From Hoplostethus atlanticus (taxonomy: Eukaryota; Chordata; Actinopteri; Trachichthyiformes; Trachichthyidae): a DNA stretch of 64,000 bases. The DNA is taken from assembly GCA_034670405.1 (NCBI GenBank), contig JAXDDX010000012.1, positions 3,379,001-3,443,000 of the forward strand, in the 5' to 3' direction. A program made the position numbers and the translations under genes. The stretch's first letter is position 1. Every line of letters begins with the position of its first letter. Under the pieces are notes generated by a model, which saw only the letters and a program-made list of their open reading frames with translations, did not search any database and was not told the origin of the DNA. Below, piece by piece: positions 24,493-37,223 of this stretch.

Positions 24493-25265
24493 AACTGAAG
24501 AGTATGATAGGCAATAGAAAAAAATGTGACAGAGGGAGACAAAAGGTAATAGATCACAAAAGAGAAAGCGGTGTTTGAGTATTTTTTTTGATGGAAACTT
24601 ACACCCTCAGATACTCTTACACTCAATACATTCTATGACTTATTTTGTGATGAAGTGTTTCTGTTGTACCCACATTTCCCTCAACCTGTTAGTGATTTCC
24701 TACATTTCCCAGACTGCCTTTCGACAACCCCCAGAGAACGTGCCTGAACTTGTTGCATTCACCTGGGTTTTACATGTAGTAGGAGAGAGCACTACTGATA
24801 GCGTAGTAGAGCAAGATAATTTGAGTTACTGCTTGAGTAAAAGCGAGCATCGCACCCCTTACTCAAACATGGCTGCATTATATTCTGGAGAAATTGGTGT
24901 CTCTTCCTCTTCTGTTCTCTTCACTTCTCCATGTATGATTCTTGAATGTTGAGTCAAGGAAGAAGCCACTTTGGTTCTGAGGGGCTGACACCAAAACTAT
25001 CTACTACTATTATCTTGTCACGTCATGTCATTTGGCCAGTTATCCACAGGAATAAGAAAAATATATTATATATATATTATGACACAATGTGTTTTTTGGG
25101 TGGATTTTTCTTTTCTCTACCCATTCCCAAAATAACCTTGATAGCTTGGTTCCCTTATTTAGGCAGGAGGTCGTTAGTTAGGCATATTGGTGGGCCAACG
25201 GATCATGGTTTAATGACTTGCTCCTTTGATCCCATCTCTCTCTCTATAAATCTTTCTGTCAAACA

Positions 25266-25267
25266 TG

Positions 25268-25334
<67 letters not shown>

Positions 25335-25350
25335 AAATACACACACACTG
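25266..25350 (+). repeat. (CA)n microsatellite
   Basis: CA runs for about 60 bp, followed by impure CA with CT and AAT interruptions. Confidence 0.93.
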
Positions 25351-25488
25351 GTGGAGGGCACAGTCAGGCTAGGAGGTTAACAACTCACTGAGGCCCCATA
25401 TGTCTCCTGCAACAGCAGCTGATCACACCTCTGAGGAAAAGAGGCTGAGATGGAGGGATGGAGACAGCCAGACAGAGAGAGGAAGAAG

Positions 25489-25546
<58 letters not shown>

Positions 25547-25547
25547 A
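25489..25547 (+). repeat. Compound (GT)n-(GA)n microsatellite
   Basis: About seven GT units change directly into a GA run with one AAAG interruption. Confidence 0.92.
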
Positions 25548-25817
25548 TCTCCTTAATGCTTCTTAATGAGTAACGATGGAGTAGCGGGGATAGTCAGGTT
25601 GCCCACAATATGCTCTGATCATCTGTTTTTTCCACACAGTCTAAAGCTTTTATAATGGCTTGAATGTCCTGTCCTGTCTGGGTTTGTGTGTCTTTGTTTT
25701 CTATGTGACTCGTTGAAAAATGATGAGTCAGAATTTGGGGAGAAACAGCCCCGCTCGCTTTATTCAGATCAGACAGAGTGCTCTGTCTGTGTCTGGCTCT
25801 CAGCTTTCAGGCTTACG

Positions 25818-25860
25818 CACACACACACACACACACACGCACACACACACACACGCACAC
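25818..25860 (+). repeat. (CA)n microsatellite
   Basis: The CA repeat has two CG steps. Confidence 0.92.
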
Positions 25861-26032
25861 AAAGTTAGACGGACTAACCAGCTGCCCCAAGGTCTTTTGG
25901 CTTGTGAAAAGGGACAGAGAGCTCTATTGTTTTCTCTGTGATTCAGTTATTACACACAGATTAACACAGTGGAACTCCTCTGTGACACCCAAGGGCTTTG
26001 GACCCAGAGAGAGCAAGCACTGAATGCCTTCT

Positions 26033-26036
<4 letters not shown>

Positions 26037-26070
<34 letters not shown>

Positions 26071-26080
26071 CTCTCTCTTT
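26037..26080 (+). repeat. (CT)n microsatellite
   Basis: The CT run has one CG step near 26069. Confidence 0.93.
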
Positions 26081-26286
26081 AGCACACACACTTGTATGTT
26101 GTATATGTAACGTGATGATACATACTTATTCAACCACTTGCATGCAAACAGTTGCAATTATGGATAAATACGCACACACACACAATGTCCATGCATTTGT
26201 CTAGAGGAATGTGTTCAGTGGCTGATAAGGAGGAGAATGGGACATCAGCATTAGAACAGAAATGCCAGCGCAGCGCCGGCTCTTTC

Positions 26287-26295
26287 ACACACATA

Positions 26296-26350
<55 letters not shown>
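26287..26350 (+). repeat. (CA)n microsatellite
   Basis: CA with an AAACAC start, then a pure run of about 25 units. Confidence 0.94.
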
Positions 26351-27581
26351 CCCCATACATTCAGTCCTATAGAATATAGAGTTATTATTTGAAATGATGG
26401 CAGAGACTCAGCGTGATGGGCGTGGCAGCAAACAAAAGGATGCTGTGAAGCTGTGAAACAAATTACAGTCACTCTGATAGACGGCCACTAATTTCCATTA
26501 CAGAACGACATCTTCTAGTGAATAGAACAATTACAACAGTTCTCCATGTCTTTGTCCGTGCAGAGGACACATGAAAACAGGTTTAAATACATGAAAGAAA
26601 GGGAGAGGTTCTGGGGAGGGAGGAGGGAGGAGGGAAGGCACCCCGGAGAGAGAGGAGTGATGAAGTCCAGTGAATGGAGAGAGGGAGGGATGGGATGAGT
26701 GATGGAGATGGAGGAGAGAGGATGACATCATGCTGTAGGGGTTGAGGCAGCAGGGTCCCAGTGGGATTTCCCCTTCCTCTGACAGATGTACGGCATCTCA
26801 AAGGGATCAAACACAACCGGCAGGAAGACTTTCAGTTCCAAGCAGCTTGCAGGAGTGTGAAAAAATCCAAGCCTTGCGTGTGCACGTGTGTGTGTGTGTG
26901 TGTGCATATCCTCTTTTCTCGTAGCTCGTCTTACATACATCAAGCTCACTTAAATTTGATGAATTAACACAGTCTAACTTTAAGGGGAACCTATAGTGTT
27001 ACAGTTGCAGTACTTTTGTGAATCTGATTCACTCAGTGTTGTGATGAGAAATACAAAAACCAGGAGAAAAGTAACATCCCATGAGAAAGTAATGAGAGAT
27101 GTCCCAAAAAACATGAATTCTCTATAAAAAAAACCTGGAACATCTCATCCATTCCACAATCATATGCTTACTGGACTTGGAGGCTACAGTGGGAATTTAA
27201 CACTCAACCATGCCAGTGTTAATGCCTTGCCCTAGTTAGTCACACAGGACCACAAAACACCTGGGGTGCGCAGATGTTATTTCGTCCTTAACATAGCGTG
27301 GGATGTTCAGCCAGTGTCTAAAAAAATCTCATTCAGAAAGATTAGAGAATAGGATCATATCTGCTATCAGTTACAGAGAAATGGCAAAGGTGGATGTGGC
27401 ATACTGACATGAAGCCAGGGAGAGACTACTGTGTTGATCAGGACCGCTAGTGTTATTGTCTGCCTTGGCTTACAGGTGGTTTCATAGCACTAATATCTAA
27501 ATGACGGTAATGGCAGCATCCGTGTGTGTGTGTGTGCACGCTATCAAACACTCTTTAAGCGGCGACCAGATCATGCTATCC

Positions 27582-27582
<1 letters not shown>

Positions 27583-27624
<42 letters not shown>
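27583..27624 (+). repeat. (CT)n-(CA)n compound microsatellite
   Basis: A short CT run changes directly into CA. A short (GT)n lies about 50 bp upstream in inverted sense. Confidence 0.9.
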
Positions 27625-27627
<3 letters not shown>

Positions 27628-28144
27628 GCTTATCCATGTGAGTAGTGCATTCACATTGTATATGTATTAAATGCCATGGCTGTGGAGGGATAGGATGGAT
27701 GTGTGTTGATATAGCCATGTTCTCAGCAGCTCCCAGCCTGTCTAATCTGGAGCGCTCCCAGGGGTAGCACAGCCTCTACACTGTGGCTTTACAGGTTTCA
27801 TACTGTGGTGAGCTTTACAGTGCAACACAAGCCACAGCTATGGGTGGAACCGTGTGGATGTGTTGCTTTATGTCCTGATGGGAGCGTGTGTCTGTTTATA
27901 CTTACACATGAAAGGTTTCAATCCAAAATGAGATATATTTATTGTGGAAAACAATTGCAACCTGAAACTCATCAGTCAGCATTTCACAACCACAGACGAT
28001 CCTTACAATATGACAATGATTTTCTCAGCAAGGTTAATGAATCGTGACTCATAATAGTAACCCTTTTATTCTAGGAATCTCTTTGTAAGAGTGGGTGTCA
28101 GTTTTTCAATGGTGCATTTCTTATTTTGCAAATGAAACTCTTCA

Positions 28145-28270
28145 TATTTACCGCTGGTAGCTGCCCTGTACAACCACCGTCTTGTACTGTTGGCCACAGA
28201 GCCGCTCCACTGAACCATTTGGGGATTAAGTACTTGCTCAAGGGCACCTCGGCAGGAGATGTTGAGAGAT
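28145..28270 (+). mobile_element. Interspersed repeat fragment, SINE/LINE-tail type
   Basis: The order AGCTGCCC, TGTTGGCCAC, GCTCCACTG, GGGGATTAAGTACTTGCTCAAGGGCACCTC is shared with 55206-55325. Conserved CTTGCTCAAGGGCAC-type blocks are widespread in fish genomes in retroelement-derived repeats. The exact family is not resolved. Confidence 0.6.
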
Positions 28271-29093
28271 GGGATGAATGTTACTTGTTGGCTTTCCCAC
28301 ACTTTCCCAGCTGGTCTCGGGAATTCAAAGTGCCGTTGCTCTTTGAATTGTGTTGAGTTTGTGTTTGAGACTCAGAGCGGTTTACATTATTGTCAAGACT
28401 GAAAGCAGGGAGTCTGTGAAGTCTTCTCTCTTACTCTTACTATACTTTTCTCTCATTCTTTTCCCCTCTCTCTTTCTTTCCATCCAGCTCTCTCCGAATA
28501 CTGACCCTGTCACTGTCAATCTCCCACTCTCTCCTAGTGGCTGTCCTACTTATGTAGTGAGAGAGATGGGGACGACATCATACTGTAGATTCGAGAAGGT
28601 AAAACACGGAAACAAACACAGAGGGAGGCAAAAATTAGCCAAGACTGGGTGTTCTGACTCCCCTGGGCTGACAAGCAGGCGAACAGACAAGGAACACCGA
28701 TGGGGTTGCGAGTTGCGAGTCAGATTACTACAACCTGTCGGTAACAGTTACTGCCGAGCCCCTGCTCTTGCATCTTACCATTCTGATGTTTACCACAGTA
28801 TGTAAAACTTATAAAAGGCAATCAGATATGAAATGACCACCCATTTTTCTTTGGTCCTGTATCTCGTCTTCACTTTGGTCCCGTCACACAGGAACGCACC
28901 GTGTCATTAGATCACAGACCAACCCGGGCCTGCTGTCTCAGAGATAACACACAGGTAAATGTTGGGCCTAATGCTGCCGTATCCCCTTTGAATGCCAATC
29001 ATATCTTCACATACAAGACAGTGTATGATGACGACAGCAGTCAAGGTTATCAGCAGTATACCCTCATTGCTCTGTGTCTCTGCTCCATCTTGT

Positions 29094-29129
<36 letters not shown>

Positions 29130-30949
29130 CAGTAAGTGTTTAAGGTGAGATGTGGCGGTGCTGCTCTCATAAAGATTTAAAACCCGTCATGCTGTCTCTC
29201 CGCCTGTCAGAGGTGCTGGCAACGCACGGAGGTCGGCAGCATTAGCAGGTCACTGTTCGACAGAAGATGATAATCACACTGACATGGGTGAGCGATGACT
29301 AAGAGGGATGCAGTGAACACAATGGAATTTTCCTTGCATCCGTGGCGCTCCAAACAGAGGGATGACAGATGACTGCTAATGTATTCCAATGTACAAGGAG
29401 TTGTGTGGGTTTTTGCTGGTGGAACTCCATAGTTTTCTTGCATTTCTCCACCTAAAGCCTCAGACTGGGTTGCACGTCCGAGGGTGAACTCCCTTCACTT
29501 AGCTTAACTCAGTCAATAGACATAGCCAGTAGGATGTATCCAAAAAGAGAGGTCTTAGCTGTGTTTAGTGTTTTTTAGATGTACTTTGTGTTGTCATTCA
29601 CTCTATCAAGGGCTAAAGCTTCCTGCCGTGTCCTGTGCTTGCCAATGACAGCCACACTACCAGCCACTTAATGCTCTTCAATTTATAGAAAAGGTGTAGC
29701 ATTTCTTCCAGTGGAGTGAGTGTAACTGACTAATGCAACTGTGTTTCAAAAGCACAGGGAGAGAGGCATAGAGGAAATACAGGCTTTCAGCACCAGGGAC
29801 AGTTCCATGAGACTACGTGGACAATGTGGCTGCTGTGAGGAATTGGGTTTGATTTCCACTACAAGGCACCACAGAGCTAGCCAAAGCCAACTCACTATAA
29901 ACAATTTCCCACATAACAACATTACTGAGGTTTGTTTTGAATCTAGCTGCCCACAGCAATAAACTGTAAGCTGGACTCTTCTCTCAATTACGTTAATGAA
30001 GCTTTTGAACTTCTTGAGTTGGCCTCTAACAAGCCCCACTTGGCTCTGCTGTCGGGCAAGGGGACCAAATGGGTCTTGTTCGGGCCTGAGGCATAATTGA
30101 AACATTTATAACACGGTGGCAGAAGCGATGTTTATGATTAGTTTACTTGAATCTGCTGGCAGCGAGATGTAAAAACAATCAACAAACAACACTTGTTGTT
30201 TGTGGCAGTGGAAGTGGAAAGCAATGAATAACTGGAAAGTTCTTAAAGAGCTGTTCAGCATTCACATTTAGCACGTAAGAACAAACATATGGCAAGTGCA
30301 GCAGAGTCGTGGGGGCCATGGTCTTCATGGGATGAAGCAACACGCTTAGAAAAAAGGAAATTGGAAGTAGCTAACATACACCAGAAGGAAGGGTCAACAT
30401 GTAGGGGTTGTTTCTCAAGCTAAGCAGGGACAATATTTTGTAAATTGGAAAGTGTAGAGAGGAAAAAGTTTAGTTTGCTAGAATTGTGAAATATACAGGC
30501 GTCTAAAATTAGATGAATTATTGGAGAAACCTATGATTAGTGAGATGAAGAATATGGTCCTTATCGTTCCCTTGAAGGATCGGGAGTCTTTTTTTTATGG
30601 ATTTTTACAAAGAAAGTGCACTCATGCTCTGTTGCATGTTTCTAAATGTACTGAGCATCTTCTTGGTGCTGAGTGTGCTATGTCTCTTCAAATGGGCTTT
30701 CAATCATTAGTAAGCAACATTAGGAGCCATGAGACGCCTTCTCCCAAGCAGCTGTTAAGCACTGCTAGCTAAAAAAGCTGATCTGTGGATGTAGGCCCTT
30801 ATCGCTCTCTTCATGCAAGACAGACCATATTTTCATGTCTGAATGGATTTGGAGATGTGTATGTGTGGGGTGGCTGTGTTTCTGCATGTAAGTGAATGGG
30901 TTTGTTTGTTGAGAGAAGGAGGGTGAGAGAAAGAGAGATGATTGACTTG

Positions 30950-30974
30950 CTGACTGGCTGACTGACTGACTGAC
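30950..30974 (+). repeat. (TGAC)n tetranucleotide tract
   Basis: Five or so TGAC units follow the impure TGACTGGC start. Confidence 0.85.
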
Positions 30975-31509
30975 GCTGAGAGACCCTGGTTGATGACAGG
31001 GCCGTTAGACCTGAGGCTAATCCAGGAGCAGTAGACTTGCACCATGAGGCATGAACTGTGAATGGGAGAAAAAACATCAATATATCATTGTCAATAGCAA
31101 GACAATTGGTAGCCTCTTTCTCAAAATGAAGACCACATTTCCCAAAAACCCTGTTGCTTCCTGTTGTAAAGAGGATGTTGCCACTTGCTCCGGGTGCGTT
31201 TGTTTTCTGTTTCACTTTACTGGAGAAGTTCCTTCATCTGTCATTGTGAGAAACTCTGAAAGCTTCAGCTTTGTTTGTGCTGCAAGAACAGCTGCCCTCT
31301 TCTTATTTAGTGCCATGAAGCAAGATTTCCCGGGAAATCTGCTGGATTTTTTAACATTGTGTAACACAATGTAAAATGCAGTGTAGACACCTGCAGAGGC
31401 TGTCAATCTTCTCAGCGGAGGTCCCATTTATTTACCGTAATTATGCTAATGTCTCAAAATGATTTGTTAATGTTTTACACATAGCACCTTTAAGCCCGTG
31501 CACGTACCT

Positions 31510-31540
31510 GTGTGTGTGTGTGTGTGTGTGTGTGTTTGTG
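31510..31540 (+). repeat. (GT)n microsatellite
   Basis: About 13 GT units, then TTTGTG. Confidence 0.92.
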
Positions 31541-32596
31541 CAAGAGGGTATGCAGGCAGGCATGCAGAGTTATCTCAGGTTGTATCCATCTTGTTGAGAA
31601 AACCAGAGTTTGTAGAGTGTCAGAGTGCGAAGGAAGGAGAATCATGTGCATCCTGTGTGTCTGTGTGTGTTGTTGGCAGCATCAGCACCAGAATATCAGG
31701 TGCACATTGTTCTGACAGGTGTGAGGGAGGGAGGTGTAAGACAAAAGAGAGAGATGAGACTCAACAAAGGTAAGATTTGTTTTCTTCCCACTATCTCCTC
31801 TGTCTCACCCTTGTTGTTTCTCACCCACTCTCTCGTTCTCCAGTCTTGACTCTTTTTTTGTACTTCTTATTCTCTTGATCACCTACCCTCTCTTGCTCAC
31901 ATGCTCTTTGTCTCTGCCTTTCATCGTGTTTGTCGGTTTTGTTGCGAGGGCTGAAATAACTTGTGTCTTGCCACTTTGTTTTCCAAAGTGACGGGGGAAC
32001 TGTGACACTCCTGTTCGCCTTCCTGTTGACAGCTCCGGCTTTAGGAGGCGGCAGCATTGGTTCAGACGTGTTAATGAGCTATCTATTAGTCTGCCAGTCA
32101 AAGTGATGCAACCTGCTTATGACCTGTCATTACTGGGCATGATGTTGCATCTCCTAATTGTTTTCTCTCAGCACTGTGTTTGAATTCTTTCAACTTACCA
32201 TGAAAGCAATCCTGTTGCATTACTTTCTGTTTTGTCAAGTAAAATCTCTTTCAGGGTTTGGGTTCAATTCCCTTTGAATTCAATCAATTGAGGTACTGGA
32301 TTTTCCACATTTGGAAATTGCCATAACAAGGATCTCATATCCAATCAGTCAAGGTTTTTTTTGAGCATGAAAGTCCTATCATTACTATGTGAATTACCCC
32401 AACTCTGACCCATACACTAAGGGTTTGTTCTTTTGATACCCACACTCTGGCGTCATTATATCAATCACAAACTTGCAGACTGATCTTTTTCCTCAAAATG
32501 ATGGGAGCGTTTGTCTATAATCATTAACTAGCTGGTGACTTACTGTCTTAGGAAACATCATCTGCATATATACACCATTTAAAAGCTGCACTCCTG

Positions 32597-32764
32597 TGTA
32601 GCTTGAGACTGCATAGTGGTTAAGACCCCTATCTCTGGAATCACATGTATCCCGGCTGGCCTGGGATCGAATTGCACCAGAGCCGTCTCTGTGTCTGTCC
32701 TAGTCGGTGTCCTGTCTCCTGTCTGCCTCTCATCCTTCCTACTGTCTGAAGAAAGAAAAAAAAA
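32597..32764 (+). mobile_element. tRNA-derived SINE
   Basis: The head GCATAGTGGTTAAGAC is A-box-like and CTGGGATCGAATTGC is B-box-like, about 45 bp apart. A pyrimidine-rich body with repeated CTGTCTGCCTCTC follows and the copy ends in an A-rich tail. The box spacing is that of a tRNA head. No clear target duplication was found. Confidence 0.65.
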
Positions 32765-33333
32765 CATACTATAGGGAATGAAGTTTCCACTCTCCTGTAC
32801 CAAAAAAGTTGGAATAATTTTGTCTCTATCTCGTCTCCCTCTCCCCTGATTGACTATGACTATGACTGTGGGGGTAGAGTTTTCTGACTTTGTATGCAGA
32901 TCGCTTCTCCTGCATGTCTTCAAACCCAGCGCCCAATCTAGGTCAACCATCTCACTGCTCCCCAGCTGCCTGCCTTCCTGCCTGCCTGCTTGCCTGAGCT
33001 GTGTGTGTGTGCATGCATGTGTGTGTGTGCGCGTGCCTGCCACACTTACTTTCAGTGCTCCAGGCAACAACAACACCAACAAAAATTGAAAATGTTTTTT
33101 TTTCTTTAAGATAAATCTATTAATTATTCATTTTTGCTATAGAAGATTGTCAAATAATTTGTGTTCTATGTGTAATAGAAATGCTATAGTAGCAATAGCT
33201 GGAGATATTGATTGAGGTAATCAATGCTGCTGCCTCTACTGACTGCTTCCATCAGTGCTTTTGAAAGCAAGCAAAACAGGCCTCAGGCGTCAAATTAGTT
33301 GCCTGGGAGCAGACTCCTGAATCCTGGTAGAGG
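32765..33333. other. Candidate intron sequence
   Basis: It holds a CCTG-rich and GT-rich segment around 32965-33040. No gene or element boundary is seen before the hAT element at 33334. Confidence 0.5.
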
Positions 33334-33745
33334 CAGGGGCGATTTTAGGACATGAGGTGTTGGGGGGCTGAGCCCCTCAGAGAAGGGTGATTTTGTTGCC
33401 TGCAGACTTGTGTCGAATTTCTAAAATTAATTAATTACATTTTATTTAACGCGTGCTGCGCATGCACATTGATTTACTGACTTTACTCAAATAGAGTAAA
33501 ACTAGTAGGTACAGCTAGTGACCAGACCTGCAGAGAGCCTTTTAGGAGGTATGGATACAATGGATTCAAGAAGGGGAAGAAATCCTCTCCATGACACTCA
33601 GGTTTCACTGAAACCACTGAGGAGCAGGTACTAAAGTATCCTGGAACAGATTTTAGAAGGATACTAGGTATACAAATATCATAGTAAAACTATAAGAGCC
33701 TATGGTAATATTATAAGAATACCATAGCAGATTAGAAAATACCAT

Positions 33746-33858
33746 TGTGGCGGACTGGGGGGAGGGAGGGTGATAGGTTCGGCTGGACTCAGTGGCTGCG
33801 GCCAATTAAAGCTGATTGCAGCCGAACCTACCACCCTCCCTCCCCCCAGTCCGCCACA
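33746..33858. mobile_element. 113-bp near-perfect palindromic element related to the LTR element
   Basis: The ends TGTGGCGGACTGG and CCAGTCCGCCACA are inverted copies, and about 40 bp of each arm pairs (one mismatch seen, GTGATAGG against GTGGTAGG). ACCAT flanks both sides (33741-33745 and 33859-33863), a perfect 5-bp duplication. The terminal TGTGGCGGACTGG is identical to the start of the LTR at 21358-22774 read on the minus strand. The middle also resembles that LTR (GCTGATTGCAGC against ACTGATTGCAGC). It could be a solo miniature LTR or a MITE that shares ends with the LTR family. Confidence 0.85.
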
Positions 33859-34515
33859 ACCATCAAGTAGGATTAGGTCACTATAAACTCACTGCCGAGG
33901 AGCACAGACGTTCCTCTAGGAATGTTCTAGGAATATTATAATGGTTTTTCCTCCTGAATTACTACAAAAATGCTACAAATTTGCTTTAAGTTCAACAATA
34001 TTTTCCTCATATTATAGTGCATAAAGCCTTTTAGGAGGTATGGATACACTGTATTCAAGAAAGGGACAATAACTCTGATCAATTTAGCCCAGAGAAACAG
34101 ACTGGTATACCATGCAGAGGACCTGGTTCCTTTCACTGATTTGTTTTAGTGTGTTAGGTTTAAATGAAAGGATCCATTGCCTTTGCGTGGATATCGTATC
34201 CAGCCAAAGGTAGAGTTGTAACAGTAGTTCTGTTCTATTGGGGGTACATCTTAGAGCTGTTGTAGTCTCATCATGGTGAAATAGTACTACCTCAAAGATT
34301 CCTCTCTCATCTGTCTTGCCTGATCACTTTCTTACCTGGCTGCTGTTCATTTTCTGTGGTTCTGCTGCTTTTCATCAAGTACTTTCTTCTATCCATCTAT
34401 GGATAAATAAATGGTTACATTACAAGCTGACATTTCAGTCATTTTTGCTAACATTATACCTAGCAAGTTACAAAGCTAGTGAGTGTTGTAGCTAGCTAGC
34501 CGATCTGGTGGCGGC

Positions 34516-34517
<2 letters not shown>

Positions 34518-34549
<32 letters not shown>
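34518..34549 (+). repeat. (CT)n tract inside the hAT element
   Basis: A pure CT run of about 15 units lies 140 bp from the element's right end. Confidence 0.93.
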
Positions 34550-34550
<1 letters not shown>

Positions 34551-34687
34551 TATGTGTTGCAGTTCTCTCTACATGCTTTGAAAATCACTATGGTTATTTG
34601 TTCATTTGAAATCAGTATGTATGCCTGTGAGTTGGGTTGTCTTAGCCTAGGTAATGTAACCCCAAAAAGGGTCTAAAATCGCCCCTG

Positions 34688-35739
34688 GGTAGAGGTGGCT
34701 TCTGGGGCCACACCCACTACAGTTCTCTCGGACTTGGGTTTGACAAACCCATGATATACAGTTTGAAGCTATGTAAAAGGACATTTAACAAGACTATATG
34801 TTTTATTACTTATAGCACAACCACATAACCACCCATGTTGTCTTGCTTGTTTGGATAGTCTAGTCTGAGCTCATGCCTGGATGACAACCAGGCAGGGCTC
34901 AAGCCAAGACCATTGGAACACAAAAAGTCCTGAAATCCCTGGGTTTGTAATTTCATTGTGAATTTGTGCATAGTAGCTCACTTACACAGGTTAAACTGCA
35001 TTTTTAAACTGAGCTTAACTTGTGTGACCTTCTTCGGTTCTGTTTATCTTCTGTGAAAACCTTTTTCTTTGATGGTTCAAACACATTGTGGTGGTAAGGT
35101 TAGGTTGCACAGCATGCTACTACCAGGGGAAGAAAAAAGAGGTGCCTGAAGATTTGGTGAGACACTTAACTCCCCGCCAACAAATCTGATCACTTCTATG
35201 AGGAAAAGCTGCTAGTAATAACCCTAGGCCAGCAACGGAAATTGTAAACTAATTTATTTTTTATAAAACTGTCAGATTATTGATGGAATGTGTTACATTG
35301 GTGGCTAGTTTCTGAGGAGTCACATGCAATTGAGTGTGTGTCTGTGTGTGTGTTTGTGTTATCAGTGGCAGACGCTCAGAAATCTGAGAAAGATGTAATC
35401 ATTTCAAATAAAACAAACAGAATGAATTATTTTCGTTACATCATTTTGTGGTCATTAAAATTGCATGGAAGGACAGGGCTATGTTTTGTAGCTGGATTTT
35501 TTCATTTGTGGTTCACATTGGAATGTTTGGTTTGCTGGAGAACATAAACGTGTGTGTTAAGTGTACCAAAGCTGAGAATAGTCAGCATGAGCAACCAAAG
35601 TCTGCATAAAACCTCAACCACGGTATTTCATGGCTTCATACAAGTTTGAACACTTCCAAGTTGGTGTCCTTCTGACAATAATACCCATATGATATGAATG
35701 GAGTGGAAGTGATTCCTGTCAGTTTAGACATGTAATGTA
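34688..35739. other. Candidate intron sequence
   Basis: No exon, tRNA-like head or inverted-repeat element is recognised. Confidence 0.5.
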
Positions 35740-36240
35740 CATGATGTACAACTGAACCTCATTCTGACTGGAAGTGTAACTGGGAGAGGTAATCACACGA
35801 CACTTTTTAGATGGACTATTTTGAAAGAAAATCAGAAATTTAAACAGGGAGATGTTGGAGGAGGCCTTTGTAACAGCAGGTCCTACTGCTTTTAAACTCA
35901 ACCCGACGTAGCGCCTCCAAAATAATATCCTCCTTTGGACACATTCCATCCTCAGTGATCAGTGTCACAGCTGCCCAAGCTTTGTTTAGGTTTGTTGCTA
36001 TGTATTATTTCATATTTCTTGGCAGAACTGAATGCCCTGAATAAGTAAGGAATTGAACACTACACAGGTGAACATGTGGCATTTCGAAAGCCACTTTTTG
36101 GTGGAGATTTACTGGTGGAGGTAATCAGTTTTTGAGATGGTTTTCTGAAATCTTGAAATTGAAAAGGGAGTTGGCAGAGGAGGTCTTTATTGTGTATCAT
36201 AGGACTGAGGATGGGATGGGTTAAGAAAGATCCTCACATG
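35740..36240 (+). repeat. Diverged internal duplication, unclassified repeat
   Basis: The order GAGGTAATCA, GATGG, TTGAAA, GGGAG, GGAGG(C/T)CTTT appears at about 35788-35870 and again at about 36118-36188, with many changes. Between the two, 36021-36089 matches 37910-37980. The region looks like a decayed repeat with duplicated parts. Confidence 0.45.
36021..36089 (+). repeat. Direct repeat shared with 37.9 kb, copy 1
   Basis: ACTACACAGGTGAACATG and GGCATTTC match ACTACACAGGTGAACACG and GGCATTTC at 37949-37976. The preceding AACTGAAT and GAATTGA blocks also match. Confidence 0.65.
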
Positions 36241-36689
36241 TTTAAATTCATTCTTACAGCTGTTATAACATCTTTGAGCTCTGAGTCACTTCTACTTAGA
36301 TTTAATAAATGAATGTGTAAAAAGCATAAAATGTACATTTATGATCATTGCCACGCTATTAAGTTAGCATATAAGATTGATTTCAAATGTCATTTTAATT
36401 TATTTTCTATCTTCATATTTAATTGTTGTTGGTGTAATTGTTTGATTTATGAGTTCCTCACAAGTTGAAGTCGTTATTTATCAAATACTACTGAATTATG
36501 TACAGGTTACAAAGTGTTGTAGCCCACTTCTTTATTTGTCATTGCCATTTTCTTTTTCCGTAGGCAGGCAATAATGAAATGTGCTTACTTGCATATGAAA
36601 ACACTGTATTTTCTTTCTTTTATTTGTGGGTGTACGTGCACAGAGGTATATGTTTATGTGCTCGCCCAGATAGGTCTTGTGGTGTTGTG

Positions 36690-37189
36690 ATGTGTGCGTG
36701 TGTGTGTGTGTGTGCACCTGCTCCATCTCTCAGCAGTGCTAACTGAATTATGCATTATTCACAGTTTAATATTAGACATTACAGGGGGGTAAATTGGAGC
36801 CATCAATCACCCAAGACATTCATATTTGCCAGAATTTGGGAAGGTAGTCTTTGGGAATCAGGAGTGATTGGCTGGGGAAATTGGGTGTGAAAGTTCTAAT
36901 TATTATTTCTTCACTTTCCAAGCTTTGCCTCATTGTAATGACATTAGCGTTATTAGCCATATGTTTAGGGATGATTGTTATTTGAGCTCCTGAGGATGCT
37001 CACAGGTGCACGCAAAGACACACTGCTAATGAGTTATATTCTTAAGGCAGACGATTCAATTCAAAACTACATTGGTTGAAAAAATTTGCACAAATAAATT
37101 AATAAATCATGGGGGTTCACACCACTGAAGGACAGACTGCACTCAGACCCCAAGACTCATGAAAAGCATGAACCATGTGTATGTATGTG

Positions 37190-37223
<34 letters not shown>

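Larger units (their letters stand above)
22985..28144. other. Candidate intron sequence rich in microsatellites
   Basis: No exon was recognised. Simple repeats are at 23489-23552, 23733-23766, 24451-24491, 25266-25350, 25489-25547, 25818-25860, 26037-26080, 26287-26350 and 27589-27624. The first 200 bp may contain a decayed SINE-like part. A purine-rich block lies at about 26594-26720. Confidence 0.5.
28271..32596. other. Candidate intron sequence
   Basis: Short simple repeats occur at 29096-29130 (CT), 30950-30974 (TGAC) and 31510-31540 (GT). A possible one-sided MITE end, TTTTACACATAGCACCTTTAA, sits at about 31472-31492. No exon with splice sites and a conserved frame was recognised. Confidence 0.5.
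33334..34687. mobile_element. hAT-type non-autonomous element with nested insertion
   Basis: The left end CAGGGGCGATTTTAG and right end CTAAAATCGCCCCTG are perfect inverted copies. GGTAGAGG flanks both sides (33326-33333 and 34688-34695), a perfect 8-bp duplication typical of hAT transposition. The 1354-bp element has no frame resembling a transposase. It contains a direct repeat of TTTTAGGAGGTATGGATACA (about 33540 and 34030), a (CT)n tract and the 113-bp palindrome at 33746. It is older than that palindrome. Confidence 0.92.

Noticed and set aside
30950-30974. CRISPR-like short repeats
   Set aside because: It is a plain TGAC tandem microsatellite with no spacers; the DNA is vertebrate.
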